From contig NZ_CP139447.1 in assembly GCF_047121295.1 (NCBI RefSeq), forward strand, positions 7,254,001 to 7,318,000: DNA of 64,000 bases. Reading direction: 5' to 3'. Source of the DNA: Longispora sp047121295. GTDB taxonomy: Bacteria; Actinomycetota; Actinomycetes; Mycobacteriales; Micromonosporaceae. How positions within the stretch are numbered: position 1 is the first letter of the stretch; every line of letters begins with the position of its first letter. The notes under the pieces were generated by a model. It was given only the letters and a program-made list of their open reading frames with translations, searched no databases and was not told where the DNA came from. Positions 45,096 to 53,270 of the stretch are shown here, piece after piece. Made by a program: the position numbers and the translations under genes.

Positions 45096-46085
45096 ATGGG
45101 TGCTCGGATCGCGGGGCTGGCGGTGCATCTGCCGGAGACCCGGTTGACCAGCCACGAGGTGACAGAACGCATCACCGGGTACCGGCCGCCGGCCGGCCTC
45201 GTGCGGCGGTTGACCGGGGTGGAGTCGCTGCACGTGATGCCCGTCGACTGGCAGGCCTCGGACCTGGCGGCGGAGGCGGCGCGGAAGCTGTTCGCGGAGA
45301 CGGGTACCGACCCTGCTGACGTCGACCTGCTGCTGTTCGCGTCGGCCAGTCAGGACATGGTGGAGCCCGCCACGGCGCACATCGTCGCGGCCAAGCTCGG
45401 GCTGGGCTGCCCGGTGTTCGACGTGAAGAACGCCTGCAACAGCGTGCTGAACGCGATCGAGGTGGCCGACGCGCTGATCCGGGCCGGGAGCTACCGGCGG
45501 GTGCTGATCGCCAGCGGGGAGGCCCCGTCGCGGGCCGTGCGGTGGGACGTGCCGGACCTGAGGGCGTACCTGGAGGCGCTGCCCGGGTACACGCTGTCGG
45601 ACGCCGGGGCCGCGCTGACGATGGAGCGGTCCGACCGGCCCGGGGTGCTCGGGTCCGGCTTCTCGGCGCACTCCGGGGCGTGGCGGGTCGGGACCCTGCC
45701 CGCCGGTGGGTCCGCGCACCCCAGGGATCCCGAGTACAGCTACTTCCGGCTGGACGGGGCCGCCCTGAAGGAGGCGTTCGACTCGTTCGGGGCCGAGGTC
45801 GTGGTGGACACCCTCGGCCGGCTCGGGCTGGGCTGGGACGACTTCGCCGTGGTGGCCGTGCACCAGGTGTCGCTGCCGTACCTGGAGATCCTCCGCGAAC
45901 GGCTGGGCATCCCGGCGTCGAAGCTGGTCGTCACGCTCGGGGAACACGGGAACCTGGCGTCGGCGAGCCTGCCGTTCCAGCTGGTCAGGGCCCGGGAGGC
46001 TGGGCGGTGGGCGCCCGGGGACCGGGCTTGTCTGATCGGGTTGGCCGGGGGCGTGAGCATGGGCGTGATGGCGGTGGAGCTGTGA
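45096..46085 (+). CDS. KAS III/OleA-like condensing enzyme
   Basis: The 329-residue thiolase-fold protein has catalytic Cys114 in VKNACNSVLNAIE, a His in AVHQVSLPYLEIL and an Asn in LGEHGNLASASLPFQL. Glu90 in DMVEPATAHI sits where OleA enzymes carry a conserved Glu that acts as base. It could start a chain or join two acyl chains head to head. GGGGAGGG precedes the ATG at 46096-type spacing; GTG two codons earlier is possible. It is first in a five-gene run with glycosyltransferase, P450, acyl ligase and OleD-like reductase, each overlapping its neighbour except the last. Confidence 0.85.
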   Translation: MGARIAGLAVHLPETRLTSHEVTERITGYRPPAGLVRRLTGVESLHVMPVDWQASDLAAEAARKLFAETGTDPADVDLLLFASASQDMVEPATAHIVAAKLGLGCPVFDVKNACNSVLNAIEVADALIRAGSYRRVLIASGEAPSRAVRWDVPDLRAYLEALPGYTLSDAGAALTMERSDRPGVLGSGFSAHSGAWRVGTLPAGGSAHPRDPEYSYFRLDGAALKEAFDSFGAEVVVDTLGRLGLGWDDFAVVAVHQVSLPYLEILRERLGIPASKLVVTLGEHGNLASASLPFQLVRAREAGRWAPGDRACLIGLAGGVSMGVMAVEL

Positions 46086-46870
46086 GCGGGCCCGGGCCTG
46101 GGCCCGGCGCCAGCGCCGCAGGCGGCCAGCCCGGCCTCTGGGTGATCGTGCCGGCCTACAACGAGGCCCGGGGCATCCTGCCCACCCTCCAGGCCCTCGC
46201 CGCACAGGACGACCGGGACTTCACCCTGGTCGTCGTCGACAACAACTCCACCGACGGCACCTCGGCCATCGTCCGGGCCTTCGACTTCCCCGACGCGCAC
46301 CTGATCCACGAACCGGTCAAGGGCACGGGGGCCGCCGCCGACACCGGGATGCGGTACGCCATCGCACACGGGGCGACCCTGCTCGCCCGCACCGACGCGG
46401 ACTGCCTGCCCGCCCCGGACTGGACCGCCTCGGTCCGCCGGTGCTTCGCCGAAGGGCTCGGGCTCATCGGCGGGCAGCTCATCCCCCGGACCGACGACGT
46501 GCCGGTGAGCGCCTGGCGGCGCGGCCTGCTGCTCGCCGCCGTCGAGGTGGCCGTCGTGTTCGGCAGGCTCCGGAAGGGCAACCGGGGGCCGGAGTACCTG
46601 GGGCCGTACATCATGGCGCCGGGCTGCAACATGGCCATCACCGCCGAGCTGTACGAGCGGGCCGGCGGCTTCCCCCGGACGAAAATCGAGGACGTGCACG
46701 AGGACCGCGCGCTGGTCAACGCGGTGCGGAGGCTGACGACGGCGTACGCGTACCGCCGCGACGTCCGGGTGCGCGGCTCCGTCCGGCGCGCGCACGCGTG
46801 GGGGCTGCGGCGGACCCTCGCCTGGTACGCCGACCACCGGTACCGGCCCGAGATCGTGGACATCCGGTGA
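46082..46870 (+). CDS. Family 2 glycosyltransferase
   Basis: The 262-residue protein has the GT-A nucleotide-binding start WVIVPAYNEARGILPTLQAL, VVVDNNSTDGT, and the metal-binding LARTDADCLPAPDW. An acceptor-side EDVHEDRALV follows. It has no clear membrane span. GTG overlaps the condensing-enzyme stop (GTGA) and its own stop overlaps the P450 start, so it belongs to the operon. It may attach a sugar to the lipid product. The sugar and acceptor are unknown. Confidence 0.88.
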   Translation: MSGPGPGPGASAAGGQPGLWVIVPAYNEARGILPTLQALAAQDDRDFTLVVVDNNSTDGTSAIVRAFDFPDAHLIHEPVKGTGAAADTGMRYAIAHGATLLARTDADCLPAPDWTASVRRCFAEGLGLIGGQLIPRTDDVPVSAWRRGLLLAAVEVAVVFGRLRKGNRGPEYLGPYIMAPGCNMAITAELYERAGGFPRTKIEDVHEDRALVNAVRRLTTAYAYRRDVRVRGSVRRAHAWGLRRTLAWYADHRYRPEIVDIR

Positions 46871-47991
46871 CCGCCTGGGAGGAGCGGGTGCAGACGGGGG
46901 CGCATCCCGTGGCGTACCGGATGATGAAGTTGATCGCGAACAGCGGGCCGGTGCGCCGGGTGCCCCGGGTCGGCGTCGTGGTCAGCGATCCGGTGCTGGC
47001 CCGGCGGGTGCTGATGGACCCCGACACGTTCACGAAGACCGGGCCCGGCTCGCCGTCGGACCTGTGGACGCCGGTGCTCGGGCCGTCGGTGCTGCTGAAC
47101 ATGGAGGGCGACGCGCACACCCGGCTGCGGCGGAAGCTGTCCGGGCTGTTCACGCCGGGGTACGTCGGAGAGCTGTGCGACCGGGTCCTCTCACCGTTCT
47201 TGCGCGATCTGCGCGAGGATCTGGACCGGGGCCGGGAGGTCGACCTGGTCCAGGTCGTGCGGGACTGCGCCGGCGCCGTGATCTGCGAACTCGTCGGCCT
47301 GCCCACCGACCGGGTCGCCGAGGCCTACGCCCGGGGCACCGCCATCACGTCCATGGTCCGGCTCGGCCGGCCCCGGCTCACCGACCGGCAGATCCGGCAC
47401 GCCCGGACCGAACTCGGCGGCCTCACCTCCCCGGCGATCCGCGCCTACCGGGCCGGCGACCCGAGCACGGTCCCCGGCAGGATGCGCGAACTCGGGCTCA
47501 CCGAGGAGGAGGCGCACGGGGCCGTGGGGGCGTTCGTGCTCACCGGCACCGAGACCCTGGTGTCCTACCTGCCCCGGCTCGTCGCGCTGTGCCACGACAC
47601 CGGGGTGACCGTTGACGAGTCCAATCTGGACCGTGTGGTCGCGGAGGGGTTGCGGTACACCGTGCCGTCGCCCGTGATGCTGCGCAGCGTCGCCCGCTCC
47701 TCCGCCATTGGCGGGGTGCCGGTCCGGGCCGGGGACCGGGTGGTCATCGCGACGCTGTTCTGCGCCCGGGGCCGTTCTTCCTTCGACCCCACCCGAGCCC
47801 CCGACCCGGACGTGCGGCAGCTCTGGTTCGGCGCGGGTCCCCACTTCTGTCTCGGCGCGCCGCTGGCCAGGGCGGAGATCGACGGGGTACTCCGCGCCCT
47901 GATGCCCGGCCGCGTCACGGTCACGTCCCGGACCGTCGCGCGCCGGGTGCTGATCCCCGGCTATTCCCGACTCATGATCCGGAGCGTGTGA
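46867..47991 (+). CDS. Cytochrome P450
   Basis: The 374-residue protein has the heme loop LWFGAGPHFCLGAPLARAEI with the ligand Cys near residue 327. It also has the ExxR helix VVAEGLRY and an I-helix VLTGTETLVSYLP in place of the usual AGxDT. The N-terminus is short, with no membrane anchor. A ferredoxin gene is not nearby. GTG overlaps the glycosyltransferase stop (GTGA). It probably hydroxylates or desaturates the acyl chain of the cluster product. Confidence 0.93.
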   Translation: MTAWEERVQTGAHPVAYRMMKLIANSGPVRRVPRVGVVVSDPVLARRVLMDPDTFTKTGPGSPSDLWTPVLGPSVLLNMEGDAHTRLRRKLSGLFTPGYVGELCDRVLSPFLRDLREDLDRGREVDLVQVVRDCAGAVICELVGLPTDRVAEAYARGTAITSMVRLGRPRLTDRQIRHARTELGGLTSPAIRAYRAGDPSTVPGRMRELGLTEEEAHGAVGAFVLTGTETLVSYLPRLVALCHDTGVTVDESNLDRVVAEGLRYTVPSPVMLRSVARSSAIGGVPVRAGDRVVIATLFCARGRSSFDPTRAPDPDVRQLWFGAGPHFCLGAPLARAEIDGVLRALMPGRVTVTSRTVARRVLIPGYSRLMIRSV

Positions 47992-49772
47992 TGGACCTGG
48001 TGGCGGCCGTACTGGCCACGGCCGACTCTTCCCCCCGGCTGGCCATCGGCGACCTCTCCTACGCCGAGCTGGCCCGGCAGGTCCGGGCGACCGCCGACGG
48101 GCTCGTCGCCGCCGGGCTGGAGCCCGGGGACCGGGTGCTGTTCTCCGTCCGGCCCGAGGCGGCCGGGGTGGTGCTCGCGCTGGGGATCGTGGCCGCCGGC
48201 GGGACCGTGGTGTTCGCGGATCCGGGGACCGGGCCGGAGCTGTTCGCGGCCCGGTTGGCTTTGGCCGCGCCGAGGTGGGCCGCGGCGGAGTCGCTGTTGT
48301 ATGCCGCTAGTCGGTGGGGGCGGGGGTTGGCGCGGCGGCGGGGGTTGTTGTTGCCGGTGTACCGGGAGTTGCCGGTGCGGCATGTGTACGCGGGGAGGTG
48401 GCTGCCGGGGGTGCCGGGTGGGGCGCTGTCGGCGCGGAGGTTGGCGGGGTCAGGGGCGGGGGCGGGAGACGGCGCGGGGGCCCCGCAGGTCACGGCCGGA
48501 GGCGCGGCGCGTGGTTGGCCGGGTGTCGGGCCCGGTGGCGGGTCGGATGTCGGGCCCGGCGCGGGGCTGGGTGGCCCCGCCGATCAGGAGGCCCTGGTCG
48601 TCTTCACCTCCGGGAGCACCGCCGCCCCCAAGGCCGTCGTGCACACCCGCGCGTCCCTCGGCGCCGGCCTCCAGCTCCTGGCCACCCGGTGCCGGATCGG
48701 GCCCGGCGACACCGTGCACACCGACCAGCTCATGCTCGGCCTGCCGGCCCTGGTCGCCGGCGCGCACTGGACCATGCCGCCCTACGGCTTCGCCCCGGGC
48801 GCGGACCCGGCCCGGTACGCCGCCGGCCTGCGCGGCGCCACCCACGCGTTCTGCGTCCCGGCCGACCTGGCGGTCCTCCTCGACGCGGGGATCCGGGCCC
48901 CCGGGCTGCGACACCTGCTGATCGGCGGGGCCCCGGTGCTGCCGCCCCTGCTCCGCCGGGCCCGCGAGGCGTTCCCGGGCACGGAGATCCTCGCCGTGTA
49001 CGGCATGACCGAGATCCTGCCGATCGCCATCGCCACGGCCGGGGAGAAGCTGTCGCACCCCGGCCCGGGCGACCTGATCGGCGCGCCGCTCCCCGGCGTC
49101 CGGGCCACGATCGCGCCGGACGGCGAGCTGCTGGTGTCAGGCCCGAACCTCTGTCGGGGGTACCTCGGCGAGCCGCCCCTGGCCGAGCACGCGACCGGTG
49201 ACCTGGCGACCCTCGACGACGGCCGGCTCGTACTCCTCGGCCGCAAGAAGGACATGATCATCCGACGGAAGACCAATGTGTACCCGGGCCTCTACGAGCC
49301 GACGATCAGCGCCCTGCCGGGGGTACGGGAGGCCGCGCTGGTCGGGATGCCCGACGAGATCGGCGACGAGCGGATCGTCCTGGCCGTGGTCCCGGACCAC
49401 TCCCCGGGGCGAGGGCCGCGCGCGGGCGACCCCGGGCGCGGCCCGCACGCGGGCGACGTGGGCGGCCGGCGGGCCGGTGAGCCGGGGCGCGGCCCGACCG
49501 CAGTGCGTCCGGGGCAGGTTCCGCACGGCGGCTTTCCGGGGCGTGACCCGCAAGATGGCGACCCGGGGCGGGATCCGGGGGTCCGCGATGCCGGCGGTGG
49601 GTGGGATCTCGTCGCGCGGCTGCGGGCCAGGCTGCCGCACGTCATCGACGCGTCCGCGCTCCCCGACGAGATCGTGCTGGTCGACGCGATCCCGACGGTC
49701 GGCCGGACGAAGAAACCGGACCGGGAGGCGCTGCGGCGGTTGGTGACGGAACGGGTCGGGGGGCTGGCGTGA
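47991..49772 (+). CDS. AMP-forming acyl ligase, OleC-like, with two Gly-rich insertions
   Basis: The 593-residue adenylate-forming enzyme has the A3 loop LVVFTSGSTAAPKAVVHT (about residue 202), AVYGMTEILPIAIAT and GDLATLDDGRLVLLGRKKDMII with the C-terminal Lys region. Two low-complexity insertions lie at about 151-200 (SGAGAGDGAGAP) and 468-538 (DPGRGPRAGDPGRGP-like). OleC uses this fold to turn 3-hydroxy acids into beta-lactones; ordinary acyl-CoA ligase activity is the alternative. ATG at 47991 shares a base with the P450 stop (TGATG). Confidence 0.82.
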   Translation: MDLVAAVLATADSSPRLAIGDLSYAELARQVRATADGLVAAGLEPGDRVLFSVRPEAAGVVLALGIVAAGGTVVFADPGTGPELFAARLALAAPRWAAAESLLYAASRWGRGLARRRGLLLPVYRELPVRHVYAGRWLPGVPGGALSARRLAGSGAGAGDGAGAPQVTAGGAARGWPGVGPGGGSDVGPGAGLGGPADQEALVVFTSGSTAAPKAVVHTRASLGAGLQLLATRCRIGPGDTVHTDQLMLGLPALVAGAHWTMPPYGFAPGADPARYAAGLRGATHAFCVPADLAVLLDAGIRAPGLRHLLIGGAPVLPPLLRRAREAFPGTEILAVYGMTEILPIAIATAGEKLSHPGPGDLIGAPLPGVRATIAPDGELLVSGPNLCRGYLGEPPLAEHATGDLATLDDGRLVLLGRKKDMIIRRKTNVYPGLYEPTISALPGVREAALVGMPDEIGDERIVLAVVPDHSPGRGPRAGDPGRGPHAGDVGGRRAGEPGRGPTAVRPGQVPHGGFPGRDPQDGDPGRDPGVRDAGGGWDLVARLRARLPHVIDASALPDEIVLVDAIPTVGRTKKPDREALRRLVTERVGGLA

Positions 49773-49860
49773 CCGGCGTGCGAAACACGAACGGCACGGG
49801 TGCGGAGGGCGAGGCCGGCGTGCGAAACACGGACGGCACGGGTGGGGCGGCCGAGGCCGG
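49773..49860. repeat. Two 42-bp tandem repeats between ligase and OleD-like genes
   Basis: CCGGCGTGCGAAACACG starts a unit at 49773 and again at 49815, with 42-bp period and few differences; a third copy starts to form at 49857. It makes the only sizeable gap in this operon. No reading frame in it continues into the reductase. Confidence 0.7.
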
Positions 49861-49911
49861 CGCGCTTGTGGGGATTGCTGGTGCGGGGACTATTCCGAGG
49901 CGGGGTGTGGC

Positions 49912-50796
49912 GTGCGGGTCGCGGTGACCGGGGCTGGCGGGTTCGTCGGGGCGGCCGTGTGCCGGGGGCTGGTCGCCGAGGGGCACGACGTCGTGCCGCT
50001 CACCCGGCGGGAGTGGGACATCACCACCGGCCCGATGCCCGACCCGCCGGCCGTCGACGCCGTCGTGCACTGCGCCGCCGCCGTCACCGACTGGGGCCCC
50101 CTCGAACCGGTCCGCCGGGCCAACCTCGACGGCACCCGGCACGCGCTGGCCACCTTCCCGACCGCCCGGTTCGTGCACGTCTCCACGGCCAGCGTCTACG
50201 ACCCGTTCCGCGCCACGGTGCGCGCTGCCGAGGAGGAGGCGCCCGCCGAGCGCTTTCTCACCGGGTACGCCGCGACCAAGGCCGCCGCCGAACAGCTCGT
50301 CCTCGCCCGTCCGGGGTCGATCGTGCTCCGCCCGCACGCCGTCTACGGCCCCGGCGACCCCACGCTGCTCCCCCGGGTGCTCGGCGCGGTCCGGGGCCGG
50401 ACCCTGTGGATCGTCGGCGACGGCCGGGCCGCCCAGTCGCTCACCTCGGTCGACAACCTGGTCCGCGCCGTGGCGCTCGCGTGCGCCGGGGGTCCGGGCG
50501 GCGCGTACAACATCGCCGACGCCGAGCCGGTCGAGGTCGGGGCGGCGTTGCGGGAGCTGTTGGCGGCCCGGGGGCTGGCGGTCCGGGTCCGGGGCCTGCC
50601 CAGCGGGGTGGCCTGGCCGGTGGCCGGCGCCCTGGAGGCCCTGTTCCGGCTGGTGGGGGCCAGGAAACCACCCCGCCTTACCCGGTACGCGATCAGCCAT
50701 CTCGCCATGGAGCGCACCCTGGACCTCACGAAGGCCCGCACCCTGCTGGGCTACTCCCCCACCCCGACGTCCTTCGCGGGCGCCGCAGACTGGTGA
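49912..50796 (+). CDS. NAD(P)-dependent reductase of the OleD/3-beta-HSD family
   Basis: The 294-residue Rossmann protein has VAVTGAGGFVGAAV, catalytic YAATK in ERFLTGYAATKAAAEQLVL and LRPHAVYGPGDPTLLPRVL. Its C-terminus, ALFRLVGARKPPRLTRYAISHLAMERTLDLTKARTLLGYSP, closely follows the OleD pattern. OleD reduces the 2-alkyl-3-keto acid made by OleA. GTG at 49912 starts directly at the nucleotide-binding strand. It follows the OleC-like gene after a tandem repeat and ends the operon. Confidence 0.88.
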   Translation: MRVAVTGAGGFVGAAVCRGLVAEGHDVVPLTRREWDITTGPMPDPPAVDAVVHCAAAVTDWGPLEPVRRANLDGTRHALATFPTARFVHVSTASVYDPFRATVRAAEEEAPAERFLTGYAATKAAAEQLVLARPGSIVLRPHAVYGPGDPTLLPRVLGAVRGRTLWIVGDGRAAQSLTSVDNLVRAVALACAGGPGGAYNIADAEPVEVGAALRELLAARGLAVRVRGLPSGVAWPVAGALEALFRLVGARKPPRLTRYAISHLAMERTLDLTKARTLLGYSPTPTSFAGAADW

Positions 50797-50810
50797 CCGG
50801 CCGCACCACC

Positions 50811-50860
50811 GGCCACCGCCGGCCGCACCACCGGCCCCATCGGCCACCGCCGGCCGCACC
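50811..50860. repeat. Direct repeat of 19 bp in a CCGGCCGCACC-rich spacer
   Basis: GGCCACCGCCGGCCGCACC occurs at 50811-50829 and 50842-50860, in a C-rich gap after the OleD-like gene. Similar shorter pieces flank it. No function is seen. Confidence 0.6.
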
Positions 50861-50943
50861 CCGGCCAACCGGTGACCGGCCCCACGTCAGCCGGATGCTC
50901 GCGGCCGGCTCGCGGGCGACGTCCCGTGGGTAGCATCGGCCGG

Positions 50944-51600
50944 GTGATCACGAACCCGCACGCCATCACGGTGCTCTGTTACGGCGACTCCAACACGCAC
51001 GGCGAGCGCGCCGAGGACCCGGAGCTGGGCCGCTGGCCCGCCGATGTCCGCTGGACCGGCCAGCTGCAGAACCTGCTGGGCGACGGCTACTACGTCATCG
51101 AGGAGGGCCTGGGCGGCCGGACCACGGACGTGGACTACGCCGACCGGCCCGGCCGCAATGGGCGGACCCACCTGCTGCCGACCCTGCACTCGCACGACCC
51201 GCTCGACCTGGTCGTGCTGATGCTCGGCACCAACGACGTGAAGAACGTGTTCGGCCGGTCGGCCGGTGAGATCGCGGCGGCGGTGGGCGGCCTGCTCGAC
51301 GACATCGCGGAGTACGGGACGGACCGCGACGGCCGGCCGCCGAAGATGCTCGTGCTGTCCCCGGCCCCGTGCGACGACCGCGCCCTGGCCTACGGCGAGG
51401 GCTACTACGACGCCGGTTCGGTGGCGAAGTCCCGGGAGCTGGCCGCGCTGATCGAGGCGGTCGCGGACAAGCACGGGGCCCAGTTCGCCGACGCCGGAAC
51501 GGTGGCCGGGGTGGGTGGCGACGGCGTGCACCTCACCCGGGAGTCGCACACCGCGTTGGCCGCGCTGATCGCCGCCCGGATCACCGAGGCGACGGGCTAG
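50944..51600 (+). CDS. SGNH hydrolase (GDSL esterase/acylhydrolase)
   Basis: The 218-residue protein has the blocks VLCYGDSNTHGERAED (Ser in GDS), LVVLMLGTNDVKN (block III) and GGDGVHLTRESHTALAAL (block V Asp and His). It resembles arylesterase/acetylhydrolase-type SGNH enzymes without a signal peptide. GTG at 50944 is right before the conserved strand. A terminator hairpin lies 50 bases after its stop. It may belong functionally to the condensing-enzyme cluster, but it is 147 bases away. Confidence 0.88.
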   Translation: MITNPHAITVLCYGDSNTHGERAEDPELGRWPADVRWTGQLQNLLGDGYYVIEEGLGGRTTDVDYADRPGRNGRTHLLPTLHSHDPLDLVVLMLGTNDVKNVFGRSAGEIAAAVGGLLDDIAEYGTDRDGRPPKMLVLSPAPCDDRALAYGEGYYDAGSVAKSRELAALIEAVADKHGAQFADAGTVAGVGGDGVHLTRESHTALAALIAARITEATG

Positions 51601-51652
51601 GCTCCGGCCGCCGCGCGCCGGCCCGGTGACGCGGCGTACCCGGAAATGGTTC

Positions 51653-51688
51653 TGGCCCGTCGGAGGCGTGGACTCCTCCGACGGGCCA
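51653..51688. terminator. 14-bp perfect hairpin between convergent genes
   Basis: TGGCCCGTCGGAGG and its inverse CCTCCGACGGGCCA flank an 8-base loop between the stops at 51600 and 51701. It is a likely bidirectional terminator and marks the border between two clusters. Confidence 0.8.
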
Positions 51689-51700
51689 GCCGCACCGCGC

Positions 51701-52396
51701 TCAGATCAGCCGGGAGTGGAGGACATCGGCGAGCCGCGCGGGGTGGTTCAGGAAGGGCGAGTGCCCCGAGTCGAACTCGACGACGTCGGTGATCCCGGCC
51801 TTCGCCAGCATCTCCCGCTGCATGCCGGTCGGCACCGACTGGTCCTGGGTGGTCACGACGTACGTCGACGGGATCGTCTTCCATCCGGTCGCCAGCACCT
51901 CCTGGCCGAAGGACGCGGCGGCCTGCGGCTGCAACCGGGCCTCCGCCTTCGCCGCGACGTCGGCGTCGGCGTCGCTGTAGAACAGCTTGGAACCCCAGCC
52001 GGCCGCGACGCTGATCAGGCCGTCCTTGAACTCGATCCACGGCGCGTTGCCGCCCCCGGTGAGGGTGCGCATCGAGTCGCCGAGCTGCGGCAGGAACGCC
52101 GCGACGTAGATCAGCTGGGTGACGTTCGCCAGGCCCTCGGCGGCCTCGGTGACGACGACGCCGCCGAAGGAGTGCCCGAGGAGCACGACCGGCCCGTCGA
52201 TCGCCTCGACCGTCCGGCGGACCAGGGCCACGTCGGAGCGCAGGTCCCCGATCGTCGCCGGGTCGGTGCCGTGGCTGGTCAGCTCGACCAGCTCCACGCC
52301 GAGGCCGTGCCGGCGCAGCTCGGGCACGAACGGCTCCCAGAACCAGGTGCCGTGCCACGCGCCGTGCACGAGAACGAGGGTGGGCTTACTCGACAC
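51701..52396 (-). CDS. Alpha/beta hydrolase (EstC/methylesterase-like)
   Basis: The 231-residue protein starts KPTLVLVHGAWHGTWFWEPF (oxyanion region HGAWHG), has nucleophile Ser in LLGHSFGGVVVTEA, and ends with His in FDSGHSPFLNHPARLADVL. This is the small EstC/plant methylesterase-type group. GTG at 52396 overlaps the methyltransferase stop by 11 bases, so they are co-made. It lacks the haloalkane-dehalogenase features of OleB. It may hydrolyse an ester or a side product of the azapteridine-like pathway; that is a guess. Confidence 0.85.
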   Translation of the reverse strand: MSSKPTLVLVHGAWHGTWFWEPFVPELRRHGLGVELVELTSHGTDPATIGDLRSDVALVRRTVEAIDGPVVLLGHSFGGVVVTEAAEGLANVTQLIYVAAFLPQLGDSMRTLTGGGNAPWIEFKDGLISVAAGWGSKLFYSDADADVAAKAEARLQPQAAASFGQEVLATGWKTIPSTYVVTTQDQSVPTGMQREMLAKAGITDVVEFDSGHSPFLNHPARLADVLHSRLI

Positions 52397-53204
52397 GGGT
52401 GCCTCCGACGACGAATCCGGTGATGGACTGGAAGAACCGGCCCTGGGCCTGGGCCTCGATCAGCGGCTCCCACCAGGCGGCGAGCTGGTCGGCGGTGAGC
52501 TTGAGGTCGCCGGCGGCCTGGGCGGCGGCGAGCCGGCCGGCCGTGACCATCCGGTAGAAGTCGAACGGCATCAGCACGGTCTGCGGAGCCACGGTCACGT
52601 CCGCGAGGCCCAGTTCGAGGAACCGGCGGCGCAGCTGCCGGCCGCACCAGCTGTTGTGGCCGTCGGACAGCGTCCGGATGATCTCCCGGGTGGTGGCGAG
52701 GTCCGGGTGGTCGATGGTGGTGGTGTCGAAGTCGTAGTCGAAGGCCACCACCCGGCCGCCGATCTTCGTGACCCGGACCAGCTCGGCGGCCGTCGCGGGG
52801 ATGTTCTCGCAGTGCATCAGCATCAGCTTGGCGCGGACCGCGTCGAAGGACTGGTCGTCGAAGCTGATCGCCCGGCCGTCGTCGACCCGGAACTCGACCG
52901 GCAGGTCCGAGCCGGCGCTGCGCTGCTGGGCGACCTCGATCATCGCGGCGCTCAGGTCGGTACCGATCACCAGGCCGGCCGGGCCGACGAGGGCTGCCAG
53001 CTCACGGGCGTCGTCCCCGGTACCGCAGCCGACGTCGAGCACCGTGGCCCCGTCGAGTTCGCCCATGTCCTCGGCCAGCTGCCGCCGGGCGCGCGCGTAC
53101 TCGGGCAGTGCGTTCGCGCGGTCCATGAAGGTGATGAACCACGATTCATCGGGCGCGTCGTCCACTGTGGTGAACTGGGCGACGTTGCCAGTGGAAGTCG
53201 TCAT
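52386..53204 (-). CDS. SAM-dependent methyltransferase (ToxA-like position)
   Basis: The 272-residue class I methyltransferase has the SAM loop VLDVGCGTGDDARELA (about residue 58), acidic GTDLSAAMI and VRAKLMLMHCENIP. ATG at 53204 has AGGAGG upstream. In toxoflavin biosynthesis ToxA N-methylates the azapteridine twice. This gene could do that for the GTP cyclohydrolase II route encoded 6 kb away. The generic fold allows other substrates. A perfect hairpin separates it from the exporter fusion upstream. Confidence 0.8.
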   Translation of the reverse strand: MTTSTGNVAQFTTVDDAPDESWFITFMDRANALPEYARARRQLAEDMGELDGATVLDVGCGTGDDARELAALVGPAGLVIGTDLSAAMIEVAQQRSAGSDLPVEFRVDDGRAISFDDQSFDAVRAKLMLMHCENIPATAAELVRVTKIGGRVVAFDYDFDTTTIDHPDLATTREIIRTLSDGHNSWCGRQLRRRFLELGLADVTVAPQTVLMPFDFYRMVTAGRLAAAQAAGDLKLTADQLAAWWEPLIEAQAQGRFFQSITGFVVGGTRVE

Positions 53205-53232
53205 GAGTGCTGGCCTCCTAGCCATGCGGGGT

Positions 53233-53264
53233 GGCGCCGGACGGGGACGGGCCCGTCCGGCGCC
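53233..53264 (-). terminator. 13-bp perfect hairpin between exporter fusion and methyltransferase
   Basis: GGCGCCGGACGGG pairs with CCCGTCCGGCGCC over a 6-base loop, six bases after the exporter-nitroreductase stop. No T-run follows on the minus strand, so it may act as partial terminator or mRNA stabiliser. Confidence 0.65.
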
Positions 53265-53270
53265 AGGGGG

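Noticed and set aside
49601..49927. Small open frame across the 42-bp repeats (GVRNTNGTG type)
   Set aside because: It overlaps the ligase end and reductase start in another frame, has no ribosome site, and its product is only the translation of the repeat.
51701..52396. Alpha/beta hydrolase as the missing OleB
   Set aside because: It has the EstC/methylesterase build and is coupled to the methyltransferase on the opposite strand, across a terminator from the OleA/C/D-like operon; OleB belongs to the haloalkane-dehalogenase group.
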